DNA from: Gloeopeniophorella convolvens
Taxonomy: Eukaryota; Basidiomycota; Agaricomycetes; Russulales
DNA: 64,000 nucleotides
Direction of reading: 5' to 3'
NCBI GenBank assembly: GCA_022496205.1
Contig: WTXD01000019.1
Location: forward strand, 248,001-312,000
Position 1 is the stretch's first letter; every line of letters starts with the position of its first letter. Positions 21,712 to 32,713 of this stretch are shown piece after piece. Made by a program: the position numbers and the translations under genes. The notes under the pieces are model-generated. The model was given only the letters and a program-made list of their open reading frames with translations. It was not told where the DNA came from and did not search any database.

Positions 21712-24476
21712 TTACCAGTCCATCTTCGTCCCCACCGGCCTGACCGGGATCTTCTTCCCCTTGTACCCAAACCCGTCTAGCCACGGCCACAACTCGCTGC
21801 GCCGCGTCTCGAACTGCTCCACCGCGGCCCCCTTCTGCAGCGTGAGCGCGATGTCGTCCAGCCCGTTCAGCAGGCAGTGCCGCCGGAACGGGTCCGTCGT
21901 GAACGCGATCGGCGGCCGGCCGGCCGCGCGCCGCACCTCCTGCTTCTCGAGGTCGACCGCGAGCTCGAGCCCCGCCTCGGCGTCCTGCGCGAGCTCGCGG
22001 CACTCTGCCTCGGACAGCACGACGGGCAGCATCCCGTTCTGCATCGTGTTGTTGCGGAAGATGTCCGCGAAGCTCGGCGCGATGATGCACCGGATCCCAA
22101 AGTCGTTCCTGCGCCGGCACACCGTCAGCACCCGCGGTGTGGGACAGCGGCAGAGGGGGGAAGGGCGGACGTACAAGCTCCATGGCGCGTGCTCGCGCGA
22201 GCTGCCGCACCCAAAGTTCTTGCCCGTGCACACGAGGATCTTCGCGCGGTCGTACGGCGCGCGGTTCAGCACAAAGTCGGTCTCGGCGCCCGTGCGTGGG
22301 TCCTTGCGCAGCGTGTAGAACAGCGCGTCCGCGAGCCCCGAGCGCTTCAGCGTCTTGAGGAACTGCTTGGGGATGATCATATCCGTGTCGACGTTCTCGA
22401 TGTGCAGCGGCGCCGCGATACCCGACACGATCGTGAACTTGGCCACGCTCGACGGCGCGTCCGCCGGCGGGAGCGTCTGCGCCGCCGCGGACGCGGGCGA
22501 CGGCGGCGCGGGCTTTGCGGGCTCTGGCGACGGCAGGACGGGGTCCGTGAACAGGTCGAGCGCGCTGGTGACCTTGAGCTTCGCGCCGGCGGCCGAGCTG
22601 ACGTCGACGCCGAGGAACTTGCGCACGTCCGTCAGGCGGCCCGTCATCGCGGCGGCGGCGGCCATCGCGGGGCTGACGAGGTGCGTGCGCCCGCCCGCGC
22701 CCTGGCGGCCCTCGAAGTTGCGGTTGCTCGTGCTCGCGCAGCGCTCGCCCGGCGCGAGCTGGTCCGGGTTCATCCCGAGGCACATCGAGCAGCCCGCCTC
22801 GCGCCAGTCGAAGCCCGCGCGCCTGAAGACGGCGTCGAGGCCCTCCGCCTCGGCGTGCTGCTTCACGAGGCCCGAGCCCGGGACGACCATCGCCTGGATG
22901 TGCGGCGCGACTTTGGCGTCGGGACCCGCGGCGAGGACGATCTTGGCGGCGGAGCGCAGGTCCTCGATGCGGCTGTTCGTGCACGAGCCGATGAAGACCT
23001 TGTCGAGGACGACGTCCTCCATGCGCGTGTTCGGCGCGAGGCCCATGTACTTGAGCGAGCGCTCGGCCGAGGCGCGCTTGACGGGGTCCGTGAACGACGC
23101 CGGGTCAGGCACCGCGCCCGTGATCGGCGCGACGTCCTGCGGCGACGTGCCCCAGGTGACCGTCGGGACGATGTCCTCCGCGCGGATCTTGACCTCGGCG
23201 TCAAAGTACGCGCCCTCATCCGAGTGCAGCGTCTTCCAGTACGCGAGCGCACGGTCCCACGCCTCGCCCTTGGGCGCAAGCGGCCGGTTGCGGAGGTAGC
23301 TGAACGTGACCTCGTCCGGCGCGACCATGCCCGCCCGCGCACCGGCCTCGATGCTCATGTTGCAGACGCTCATGCGCGCCTCCATGCTGAAGCCGCGGAA
23401 CACGGAGCCCGCGTACTCGATGACGCTGCCCGTGCCGCCGGCAGTGCCAATGACGCCGATGATGTGCAGGATCACGTCCTTGGAGGTGACGCCCTCGAGC
23501 AGCTCGCCGTCGACGCTGATGCGCATGTTCTTCGCCTTTTTCTGCAGGAGCGTCTGCGTCGCGAGGACGTGCTCGACCTCGGATGTGCCGATACCGAATG
23601 CGAGCGAGCCAAACGCGCCATGCGCTGTGCGGGTCGCGTCAGCGCCATCGATATCTAGTCCAGGTGCGTTATCGCTTACTCGACGTGTGCGAATCGCCGC
23701 AGACGCAGGTGATGCCAGGAAGCTAGCCACGATGTCAGCCTTATCTCAGCGCGCGCCCGCGCCCGCGTGCGATAGCGGCACTCCGACATACCGTGAAGCC
23801 CTGTTCGGGGCCGATGATGTGAACGATACCTGGCGCACGCGGTTGGTCACACCCACAGCACGGCCGAGGAAGGCAAGTGTACACACCCTGGCGCCGGTCC
23901 GTCATGCCAAAGTACGTCAATCCGAACTCCTTGACGTTCTCCTCGAGCGCGACGCACTGCGCGCGCGAGTCGGGCTCGGCGATAAACGACTCCACCGACG
24001 AGAAGTTTTTTCGCGAAGCCGTGCTGGATGTGCGTATGTACATCAGTACGGGCGTCGTGCGGAAGGCAATTGCGCGGGATGGAGTGCCCCTACGTACGGC
24101 ACGTTGTGGTCCACGGTCGCGAGCGTGCAATCCGGCCGCCGCACGGGCCGGCCTGCTGTCCGCCTGGGTTGTACTGAGCGGGGGTGCACGGCGCACGACG
24201 GGCGGTGGGACACTCACAGTCCCTCGAACGCTTGCGGGCTGGTGACTTCGTGCACAAGATGCCTGCCACGGCGATGAGCCTGTGCACAGATAGATCAGGC
24301 GCGGCTGCACCCACCGGTCGATGTAGATCAGCGCGAGCCCGTCTTCCTGCACATCGCTGCGCGCGGTGTGAGCTCCAACCATCGGCGCCGCAGAGACCAC
24401 CCAGGGGCACGCACATGAGATGGTCGTCCCAGATCTTGTCGTACAGCGTGCGCGGTTTCGCGATGGGGGCGGGCAT
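21712..24476 (-). CDS. LEU1: 3-isopropylmalate dehydratase, fused large and small subunits
   Basis: The minus-strand gene from ATG 24476 to the stop at 21712-21714 splices without any frame break into an aconitase-family protein. It converts 2- to 3-isopropylmalate in leucine synthesis. Visible blocks are [68 protein letters not shown] and the Fe-S region [20 protein letters not shown]. Further blocks are [14 protein letters not shown] and [11 protein letters not shown], which carry the other cluster cysteines, and [19 protein letters not shown]. An Ala/Pro-rich linker leads into the small-subunit swivel domain ([39 protein letters not shown]). The fused order matches fungal Leu1. An intron at about 22112-22177 is a multiple of three long and so leaves an open but unspliced frame. 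The upstream gap to eL29 is a shared divergent promoter. Confidence 0.95.
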
Positions 24477-24799
24477 ATCTACGAACTGTGTTTTACAGAA
24501 CAGAGAATAGTTAGAGGTGTTTTATGGGGGAGCACGAGAGGGTGCGTCGGGTTGGGGCATCTCCATCCACACCCGATGCTTAATATCCACCCCCGCACTC
24601 TCCCTCGGCCGCCCTCGACCGACGCTTCTCCCTCCGCACTCGCGTCGGACACACCGGCCGATCGGCCGCATCATGCTCCGGGCCGAGGGCACCACCCCGT
24701 GGGAATTATTGAGCAGCAGCTGTACAGTTCTTCAGCCACTGGCGACGCTGTGTGCGAGTCCACGAGCACCGTCCAGCAAGCCCGACACGACACCGAACG
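24477..24799. promoter_or_regulatory. Divergent promoter LEU1 / eL29, with a 14-bp palindrome
   Basis: LEU1 runs left and eL29 runs right from this 323-base gap. A perfect palindrome, CGGCCGATCGGCCG, lies at 24655-24668. Fungal leucine genes are often controlled by Leu3-type zinc cluster factors that bind inverted CGG half-sites; whether this palindrome is such a site is inference. Confidence 0.45.
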
Positions 24800-25194
24800 A
24801 TGGCCAAGTCTAAGAAGTGCGTTCCGCTCGTCGTCGTGCTTGTTGTATGACTTCTCATTGGCGCATATAGCCATACCAATCACAACCAGACCCGCAAGGC
24901 CCACCGCAATGGCATCAAGAGGCCAGGGGCCGGCCGCACTCGTTCGCTCAAGGGTGTACGTGCCAGCACCTCCCTATCGTGATCATGTGTACTAAGTTGT
25001 TTTCTGATCCAGGTCGATGCCAAGGTATGCCTATCGTAACAGACGTTTTCACTTTGTACTCAACGAAACCCCCAGTTCCGGCGCAACGCCCTCCACGCCC
25101 TCATCGGCTCGGTGCGTCCACTCCCATCCTATATCACCCACTACTTATGCCTTTCCACCAGCGCAAAGCACGGGCAGAACAAAACGCATCATGA
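24800..25194 (+). CDS. RPL29: 60S ribosomal protein eL29
   Basis: Five tiny exons starting at ATG 24800 splice to a 60-residue, strongly basic protein ending at TGA 25192-25194. The N-terminal part (MAKSKNHTNHNQTRKAHRNG) is the hallmark of eL29; the middle SLKGVDAKFRRN also matches. eL29 is a small surface protein of the large ribosomal subunit. The first intron interrupts after the fifth codon, a position often seen in fungal ribosomal protein genes. The C-terminal exon (RKARAEQNAS) is less conserved but keeps phase. Confidence 0.93.
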
Positions 25195-25403
25195 TGATCG
25201 GCTGGAGGATGTCGTTGGAGGAGCCCCGTGATTGCCCGTTTGTCTGTACCAAAACCCCCGCCGTCCGTCATGCGCACGTCTCTATGCCTAGGTGTCCATG
25301 CAAACATAAAAGCATCCAAAAACACTCATACACCGGCGTGTCGTCTGCTACACCCCATATGATACTATTCGTTCTCGAAAACGACGTCCGCTGCACAGCA
25401 CCC

Positions 25404-27538
25404 TCACGCTCCTTCTGCCGTGGGCTCGCGCAGGCCCCGGTTCATCGCTGCATTGCGCTCCAACGTCGCTCGTAACCGCAGCGCCTGCAAAGCTCCCGAT
25501 GAGAGGGCGGCACAAGGAGCACCACTGTGGCACACACCGCCGCATCCTCCGCAGGCATAGCCCCTTTTGCCATGTTGTGCTTCCCCGGCCGGGGCCGCCG
25601 CGCGAACGGCCGCGCTGCGCGCACGCCATCCTGTTGGTCGAGGAGTTTGAGGCACTCGTCCTCCGTCGCGACGTATCCCTCAAGCAGCGCGAAGAACTTG
25701 TGCCGCAGCACCGTCTTGATGCGCTCCAGCGCGTGGCTCGAGAACCAGCCGTCGCGTTCCTAGCGGGCGCATCAGCATAGCGCGCGATCGAGAGAGGGGG
25801 CGACACACGTTGCAGTTCTCGCGCACGTCCTCCTCTTCCTCAATCATCCGCTTGAGCATCGGGTCCGTGATGTCACACAGCTGAAACGCGGCCGTCTCGG
25901 ACGAGAGCGTCGCGCCGTCAAGATGTGCGAGCTGCCGTCCTGTCAGCGCCTACGCATAAGTGAGAGGAGAGTACGACGCACCGGCGGTCGTCCCGGCTCT
26001 GCTCGGCGAGCGAGCGGTTCAACGATGCGACAGACGTGCGGCTCTCCTGCCGGCGCGAACGACCGACGCGCGCCCGATCGGGTGGTTCAGGTTGCGGAAG
26101 TAGAGCTTCTGGTAGCTGTGCGCGCGCTCAGCATCAGTATCAGCGGCACGGGACACCGGAGGGGCGCAGAGACTGACAAGCGCGCCTGCGGGTCCGCGCG
26201 CGGGTCGTACCCGAAGCGCACCATCGTGTCGCGCCAGGGCCCGTCGCCAAAGACGTAGCACGTGAGCGGGAGGACGACCTTTGAGCTGTGCGTGCGTGAG
26301 TCGAATGTGCGACACCGCCAGGGCACGGCGCACTTGTGGATCTCGCGCGCCTGCGCGGGCGAGAACTGGTTCAGCAGCGCGGCGCGCGTCCACACCGGGC
26401 GCGTGCGGAACAGCTGCAGGCGGGAGAGCGCGTCAGGCGGCGCAGCGGTGCGGGTGCGGACACGGGGCGCCGCACCTCCTCGAGCCGCGCGACGAGCGCG
26501 GGGTCGTACTGCGCGCGCACCTCCTCGACGTGCGGCGGCGCGCGCGCGGGCACACCCCGCTCCGCGAACGCGATCGACGTCGGCCCGAAGCCCTTCCAGC
26601 GCGCCTTGTTGATGAGCCGGCGCTTGTCCGCGTCGGCGACGACGGACATCGGGTTCGCCTTGAAGCTGCGGCGGGGCATCAGTGCGCCGTGGCGCGCGCG
26701 GAACGGCGGCGCACTTGTAGTTCTGCGGGATCCCCTGCCGGCTGAAGATCGGCGGCGGGAAGAGGCGCAGGGCGCTGCGCGCCTCCTCCTGGGCGGATTG
26801 CGCCGCAGGTTCGGCGGGGAGCTGGAGCGCGGGGTCGATGTCGACGTCCATCGCGGACGGGTCGGGGCCAGCCGCCGCGGTGTAGTCCTCCTTCTCGGCA
26901 GGGAGGTGGTACGCGCGGATGCCGTCCACTGTGCCAGTTCCAGTACGGCGAGGAACGGGGCAGAGCGCAGGGAACGGCGCACGCACCGTCGAGGTCGGTC
27001 ATGGCGCGGCGCAGCCTTGCAAGCGGATCATCCTGCGGGGGGCGGTACTGGAAGTCCGCCATGCCTGCGGCAGGCCTCAGCACCTGCGACGGACTCCCCG
27101 GGCAGCGCGGGCGGGCTCACTGCGGAAGCGCGTCGTCTTGGGCACGATGCCGGCGGCCGCGGCGACGTACTCGCCCTGCGCGCCGTCGCGCCGGCGGCGC
27201 TTGACGACGCGCAGGAGGAGGTTGTGCGTCGGGACGAGGTCGCCCGGGAGCGGGTGCGCGAACGGGTCGTCCGGGCGGAGGCTGAGCTCGAGCAGCGCGT
27301 CCTCCTTTGGCGCGCCGCGGCGGAACGCGCGGTCGATGCGCGCCTGCCCGCCGAGCGTGTGGAGCGCCGCGGCGAGCGAGGGCGCGCTGGGCTGGACGTA
27401 GCCCGGATACTCGATCGAGTAGAAGTGCGTCGTGGGGAGGGCGTGCGCGGGCGCGCTCGTGCTGTGGGCCGGGCTTGCTGGCGGCGGCGGCGGTGTTTGG
27501 GCCGAGGTGGACGCTGCGGGCGCGTCGTGGGCGTCCAT
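25404..27538 (-). CDS. TFC1: RNA polymerase III transcription factor TFIIIC subunit (tau95/Sfc1 type)
   Basis: The gene runs from ATG 27538 to the TGA at 25404. After a Pro-rich start come HFYSIEYPGYVQPSAPSLAA, FAHPLPGDLVPTHNLLLRVV, PPPIFSRQGIPQNY, KRRLINKARWKGFGPTSIAF, RTRPVWTRAALLNQF, LTCYVFGDGPWRDTMVRFGY, LYFRNLNHPIGRASV, SSETAAFQLCDITDPMLK and SHALERIKTVLRHKFFALLE. This order is that of the fungal tau95 subunit, which helps TFIIIC bind the A box of tRNA genes. About nine short introns are needed. A TGA met after NHPIGRASVVRAG disappears if a longer intron (5' site near 26037, 3' site near 25971) is used, so no break is required there. The last exon joins at about 25464 and gives an Ala/Leu/Arg-rich end. 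Confidence 0.88.
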
Positions 27539-27701
27539 GGCGGTGATGGACAGAGAGGACAAGTCGTGCGGGCGACTCGTGACGCCGACGCGTCGCGGTG
27601 CGCACGTGCGGAAGCCCGTCGCCGTGCTCAGGAGCGAACAAAACGAAGAGCAGAGCAGAGCAAAGCAATTCACAGAAAATAGATACACGAAATACAGAGT
27701 T

Positions 27702-28263
27702 CTACGAATCGTCCTCTTGGGCGGCTTCATCTGCGTCAGGTTCATGATCTCCTGCAGCGCGTCCTGCTCGCCGCCAACGCACACCAGGTTAGCCAGAACG
27801 CTCGAGCGCAAAGTGGACACGCACGTCCGAGTCGAACTTGAAGCCCGCCGCGCTGAGCTCCCCCATGACCCGCTTCACGCCGCGCATGAACCGCCGGTTC
27901 GTGACGAGCCTGAACATCTGGAACTGCGACGGCGGCGTCGCCGCGTTGATGTCGAGCCCTGCCGCATGCACGCCCGTCAGCGTCAACCCCCTAGACATGC
28001 AGCGTCCGGCACGCACCCATCTGCTTGGTCAAGTCGTACAGGTCCGAGAGCGCCTTGAGGGCCTCCGGCTTGTCCGCGAGCTTCTGGAAGAGCGCGGTGT
28101 GCTTGATCGCGTTGACGAACTCGTCCGGCACCTCTGCGGCGCGGCGCGCGGGCGTCGTGGAAAAGGCGCGGAGGGCGTAGTGCTGCGCGAGGAGCGGCCG
28201 GTGTGTTGCTCGCGCGGCGGCGAGGCTGCGCGCGGCGTGGCGCAGGGTGGGCGGGAGACGCAT
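27702..28263 (-). CDS. Small mitochondrial protein, unknown function
   Basis: ATG 28263 opens a typical mitochondrial presequence (basic, Ala/Leu-rich, ending RAFSTTPARR). The mature part begins VPDEFVNAIKHTALFQKLAD and continues after a 58-nt intron with NAATPPSQFQMFRLVTNRRF and MRGVKRVMGELSAAG. A second intron removes the stop otherwise met at about 27787 and joins DALQEIMNLTQ. Read as given, the last exon then stays open into the upstream region and first exon of the TFIIIC gene. One extra base near 27727 would end it at TAG 27702-27704 after an acidic tail, which looks more natural. No characterised family was recognised. Confidence 0.65.
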
Positions 28264-28383
28264 GTTGTGCGACGGGCTGCAGTGGCGGACGCGAAGAGGG
28301 CGCGAGGCTCCGGCCCGCGAGCGCGACGAGCGCGCCGCTCTCGCCTTTGCCGTCGCGTCCACCGCCTCCTCAACGACGCCGGC

Positions 28384-29299
28384 ATGGAGGACGAGTACTA
28401 CTCCATCGACGCGATCCTCTCCGAGAACCAGGTGCCCCGCCCCGCGCTGCGCACGCACACCCGCGCTCATCTCACCGCGCACAGAAAATCCAGTGCGCAT
28501 TCAAAGTCGACATCCCCGACATGGGCCACCTCGAGGGCGGCACCGAGCGCGACGTACGTCCACGCCCCGCGCTGCCCTCTCATCCGCCCCCGCTCACCCA
28601 CCCGCCCGCCGCAGATCAAAGCGCACAGCAAGGTCCAGCTCCCCCTCTGGCTCGCCTTTATCCTCATCTACTCGTGCGCCCGCCCGCCCGCCGCCCCGTA
28701 CTCGCGCCATCCCACTAACGCGCCGCGCGCAGGGACTACGCCGACTTTGCCGTGCCCGCGCCGTTCAGCGCGCGCGTGCGCAACGCGCTCAACGCCGAGG
28801 CGCGCAGCGTGCGCCTCGCGGCGCTCGTCGGCGCCGGCGGGCTATGGTACGGCTTTGGCAAGACCGTCATGCGGCTGTGCGTGCTCCTCTTCCCCTCTCC
28901 CTCCCTCTCCTCCTGCTCACCCCACGCGCCGCGCAGACTGGACGACGCGCCGGCGAACGAGATGTCCGAGCTGCTCACCAAGGTGCGCGCGCCGCGGCGG
29001 TGGTGGTGGTACCATGAGGCTGACGCGTGTGTGTGAGACGTTCCGCAGCCGCCTGGTCGAGGTGATCGACCAGGCGCAGCACTTTGCTGCGCTGGGGCCT
29101 GCGGGCGGCGGCGGGCAGTCGGGCGACGCGGCGCTCGGGTTCCGCGAGGGGCTCGAGGCGACCGAGCGCGAGCGTGCGTCGGGCCTACCTCCCTTACGCA
29201 TGTGTACTGACGGTGCGGCGCGCAGTGTTCTCGCTCGCGCAGGAGAGCGCGCGCAGCACGAAGCGGTGGTACGAGGCGGCGGACCGGGGGCGGCGCTGA
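28384..29299 (+). CDS. PSF3: GINS complex subunit Psf3 (DNA replication)
   Basis: Seven exons from ATG 28384 to TGA 29297-29299 join in phase to about 190 residues. The order matches Psf3: MEDEYYSIDAILSENQ, a short strand segment ending GGTERD, HSKVQLPLWLAFILIY, FSARVRNALNAEARSV, LWYGFGKTVMRL, a helix LVEVIDQAQHFAAL, and a final helix LFSLAQESARSTKRWYEA. GINS (Sld5, Psf1-3) joins Cdc45 and Mcm2-7 to form the replicative helicase. The protein is slightly shorter than the human subunit. Its stop lies only 31 bases from the stop of the convergent PKR1 gene. Confidence 0.92.
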
Positions 29300-29330
29300 C
29301 GGGGTCGTGTACTCTACGTACTCGAGTACA

Positions 29331-29703
29331 TCATATCGTCTTTTTGGGTTCTGGGTCTGTGCTACTAGGAGGAGGGGGTGCGTTCTGCAGCTCGTTGACG
29401 AACCTGCGGCAGACGTTGTGAGTGGCAGTGCCGCGCGGCGCGGCGCGGCGCATGCACGCACCACTTGATGCTCGCCCACAGCCCGAGCGTGATGAGCAGC
29501 AGCGCGACGGCGTGGATGTTCCCGCGGGTCGCGACGGCGAGCGCGACAAAGGTGAGCGCGAGGAGCGCGAGCACGCCGTCGACAACGAGGAGGAAGGCCG
29601 GGTTCAGCGACGAGCCCGGCGTGAGGATATTCGCGAGAAAGTCTCCGTCCTCGGGGTGGCGGGACTCCTCGACGGGTGCGTTGGACGAGTCCGAGTCGGC
29701 CAT
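29331..29703 (-). CDS. PKR1: V-type ATPase assembly factor Pkr1
   Basis: Two exons give 104 residues from ATG 29703 to the stop at 29331. After an acidic head comes FLANILTPGSSLNPAFLLVV, two hydrophobic helices (about 36-60 and 63-80), the loop ATRGNIHAVALLL between them, and IKWFVNELQ after the intron. Pkr1 is a small two-helix ER membrane protein that helps assemble the V0 sector of the vacuolar ATPase. Length, topology and the GNIH and WFxNEL signatures fit that family well. Confidence 0.9.
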
Positions 29704-29901
29704 GGTTGTGGTTGACGGTGCGGAGGAACGTGTCGCGTCGGTCCGGCCCGTAAGTATTAAACATACAGAATATTACTCTGCGAACAAGTACTACTACGCA
29801 GCATAGCAATTGACAACCCGTCCATGGCCAAAAAACAGATGCGCAACGACAAACACTCTAACCCGTCCTCACCATTACACACGTAACAGTACAGTAAACC
29901 A

Positions 29902-32379
29902 TCAAGAAACAGCGACCCCAGGCAGCCGCGGGAGCGGCGGCGGCGGCGGCGGCGCGGCGTCGTACGCAGGCGGCGCCTCGCCCAGCATGCCCTCGCGCCC
30001 CGTGATGAGTCGCTCGTACGCCATATTCCGGTCGTACGCCGCGCGCGGGTCTGCGCCCGCCGCGCCCGCCGCGCCCGCCTCCAGCTCGCCGAGCCCCGCG
30101 CGCGGCGGCACGTTGCCCTCGCGCGCGCGGCGCTCGCGCTCCGCGCCGCACGGGCAGACGGGCGCCGCGGGCGCCGGGCCCGCGCGCTCGTCCATCGTCT
30201 CCGAGTAGCGCGGGAGCGCGGTGTACTCTGCGCGCGCGAAGCACTGCGCGCGGACCAGTGTCAGCGTCAGTGGGCGCACGGCGGGAGTGGTACGGGAGGC
30301 GACGCACGGAGAGGATGTGCACGGGCGTGCGCACGACGACCTCGAAGAGCTTGCGGCGGCCCGTGCGCGGGTCGAGCTGCGTGTCGTCGCCGCGCGCGAG
30401 GCGCATCGTGAAGCGCAGCGAGTGCGAGACGTGCACCGTGCTCTCCTTGTTGCGGCTCGTCGCGTGCAGCGCGGTGCAGTCCGCGGGGAGGAGCAGGTCC
30501 GCGCGCACGGGCCACGGGCCCGGGCCGAGCAGCTGCGCGGCGGCGTCCGATGCGGCGCCGGGGAGGTGCAGCGCGGCGAGCGGGGAGTGCTCGAGCGCGC
30601 GCGGGTCGTCTGGGTCCAGGGGCAGGAGCGGCTTTGTCTCGTCTGGGTTCTGCAGCACGAGGAGCGGCGAGGCGAAGGAGACGGTGCGCGTCATGTTCAT
30701 GTTGCTGATGTAGCTGTCGACGCGCTCTGCAGGGCGCGGGGCGTGAGCGGGCGACGGAGCGCGACGGACGGACGGACGGGCAGACGCACCTTCGAGCTCG
30801 ACGGCGAGCTTGTACATCTGCACCTTGGCAAGCGGCATAAAGGACATGTTCACGCTGAGCGCGCCGCCGATCGCGAACACCTTGCCCGAGATCTGCAGCA
30901 CGTACTGCAGCTGGTCGTCCCACGCGCGCTCGATGAGCACGTCGCCCGTCGCCTCGACGTCCGCCTCGCCCGGGATCGCGACGACGAGCACGTCGCGCGC
31001 CGCGGTGAGCTTGGACGCGAACACGCCCGGGCGGCGCACCTTGGCGACGAGCCGCCACGCGACGGTGCCGCTCTCGCACTCGAGCGACGCGGGCATGCGC
31101 GCGGGGATCTCGAACGAGATCGGGAACGTGTACGTTCCTGGGCGCGAGCGTTAGCGACTTGCCGTGCGCGCGGCGTTCCGACACGCACCCTTGCGGAACT
31201 CCTGCCACCCGTCGCCGACCTCGCGGTGCTCGTCCTCGCCGCCGGCCTCGCCCGTGCGCCCGAGCATATAGTGCGGGAGGAACGAGTGGCGCTTGCTGCC
31301 TGCCTTGTCGCGCCCACGCGGGCCTGGGCTCTCCGGGCGGCCGTCGGGCTCGTGCGGCGCGCCGGCGGGCGACTCGGGTCCCGCCGCGTGCGCGCGCCCG
31401 AAGATCGACCCGAGGCTGAGGTGTGGGCGGTGGCCCTTGACGCCGTTGCCCGTCGGGCTGTCGCCGCCGCCGTTGGCGCGGGCGCGCCGGCTCGAGGAGC
31501 GCGAGAGAGGCTGCGCGGGCTCGCCAAGGCTCGCGGTGCGCGCGTGCGTGGGGAGCTCGTGCGACTGGATATCTATCGGGTATCTTATCAGCGCACGCGC
31601 TTTATCGGCGCAGCGATCGATACGCACGGACGAGCGCCGGGGGCTCAACGGGCGCGGGCGGAAAGGAGGAAGACGAGGACGAGGCGGTGGGCGACTGGAC
31701 GAACTGGGTGGACGTCGGCGTCGGTGCGCCGTCCTCCTCGGGGACGGTGGTCGGCGGGAAGGAGGAGAGCGGGGATGGCGCGCCACGGTTGTGGAGGGCG
31801 ACGGGATCGCGCTGGAAGACGAGGTGGTCTGCGCTGGAGCGGCGGCGGACGCGCATGCGGCCGCGCTGGAGCGTGTCATCGGCGAGGTGGATGGGGGCGG
31901 GGGCGGGCAGGGCGGGCTGCTCGATCTCGGCGGGAGTGAACGCGGGGGGCGGGTCCGGGGGGTGGTGCTCGCTCTCGTTGGTGTAGTGGGAAACTCCGGG
32001 ATCGACGGACATGGAGCGGCGCGTCGAGGACGACGGGGCGGCGCGGAAGAAGACCTGCGTGGCGCTGAAGATCTTGCGCTCTTCCGACGTGCCGAGGCCT
32101 GCGGGCGTGGGTGAGGGTGGTCAGGTTGGGACGGAGAGGTCGACGCACCCTCGGACCAGCAGGCAAAGGAGATCGCCTGGAGCTCTATTTCGATAGAGAG
32201 ACGCGGGTGGGCTTGACGAGGTCGAGAGCGAGGAGACCCCTGAGCATCGACGGCGGGGCGAGCTCATCTCCGGGTGACTGGGTGCCGCCGATGGTGACGG
32301 TGCGGAGGATGACGAGCGGTTCTGTGAGGGTGATTGTGAGTGCGTTCTTGCTGGGCGTTGGATGTGGTGGTGAAGACAT
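29902..32379 (-). CDS. Alpha-arrestin-like trafficking adaptor
   Basis: From ATG 32379 the N-lobe reads NALTITLTEPLVILRTVTIG, MLRGLLALDLVKPTRVSLSK, CWSEG and RKIFSATQVFFRA. A long disordered Ser/Pro/His-rich insert follows (31880-31150). The C-lobe then appears: KGTYTFPISFEIPARMPASL, TVAWRLVAKVRRPGVF, DVLIERAWDDQLQYVLQISG, MPLAKVQMYKLAVEL and VSHSLRFTMRLA. The tail has LPRYSE and APPAYD, close to the PxY motifs by which alpha-arrestins recruit Rsp5-type ubiquitin ligases. These adaptors direct nutrient transporters to endocytosis. The junction near 31560 needs a GTCCGT donor to stay in phase; the other junctions are ordinary. Confidence 0.88.
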
Positions 32380-32713
32380 GGTGAACAAGTTGGGCGTTCG
32401 CCCTCGACGACAACGCTGAGGATATCCAGCGCAAGTCCGGCACCTGTTATTTCAAGGAGGAAACCGGGTCTCGGACTCGGCCTCGAACTTGACCTTGTTT
32501 TTTGTTCCGGGATCGACAATGATTGATACGTTTATGACAAACCTCCTCGTCATTCTTCATCCCACCGAAACAAAACTCCTCGCTCGCAGAATACCCGCGG
32601 TTCACCCTCAACCCGCGTCCACTCCATCACCACATCCCCCGCACCATCTCCGTCGTCCTGTGTCGCCCGCAGTCGCAACCTGTGCCGCAATGACCTCGCC
32701 GTCGCCGGGACGC

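Noticed and set aside
21877..23658. A 593-codon open frame on the + strand opposite LEU1
   Set aside because: It is an Arg/Ala/Val-rich shadow of a GC-rich gene; the minus strand carries the clear aconitase-family motifs.
25960..26045. Stop codon inside the TFIIIC gene
   Set aside because: A longer intron with a GTCTGT donor removes it and keeps phase into the TLSSETAAFQLCDI block.
30221..31939. A 572-codon + strand frame across the arrestin gene
   Set aside because: The minus strand splices into a recognisable alpha-arrestin; the + frame has no motif.
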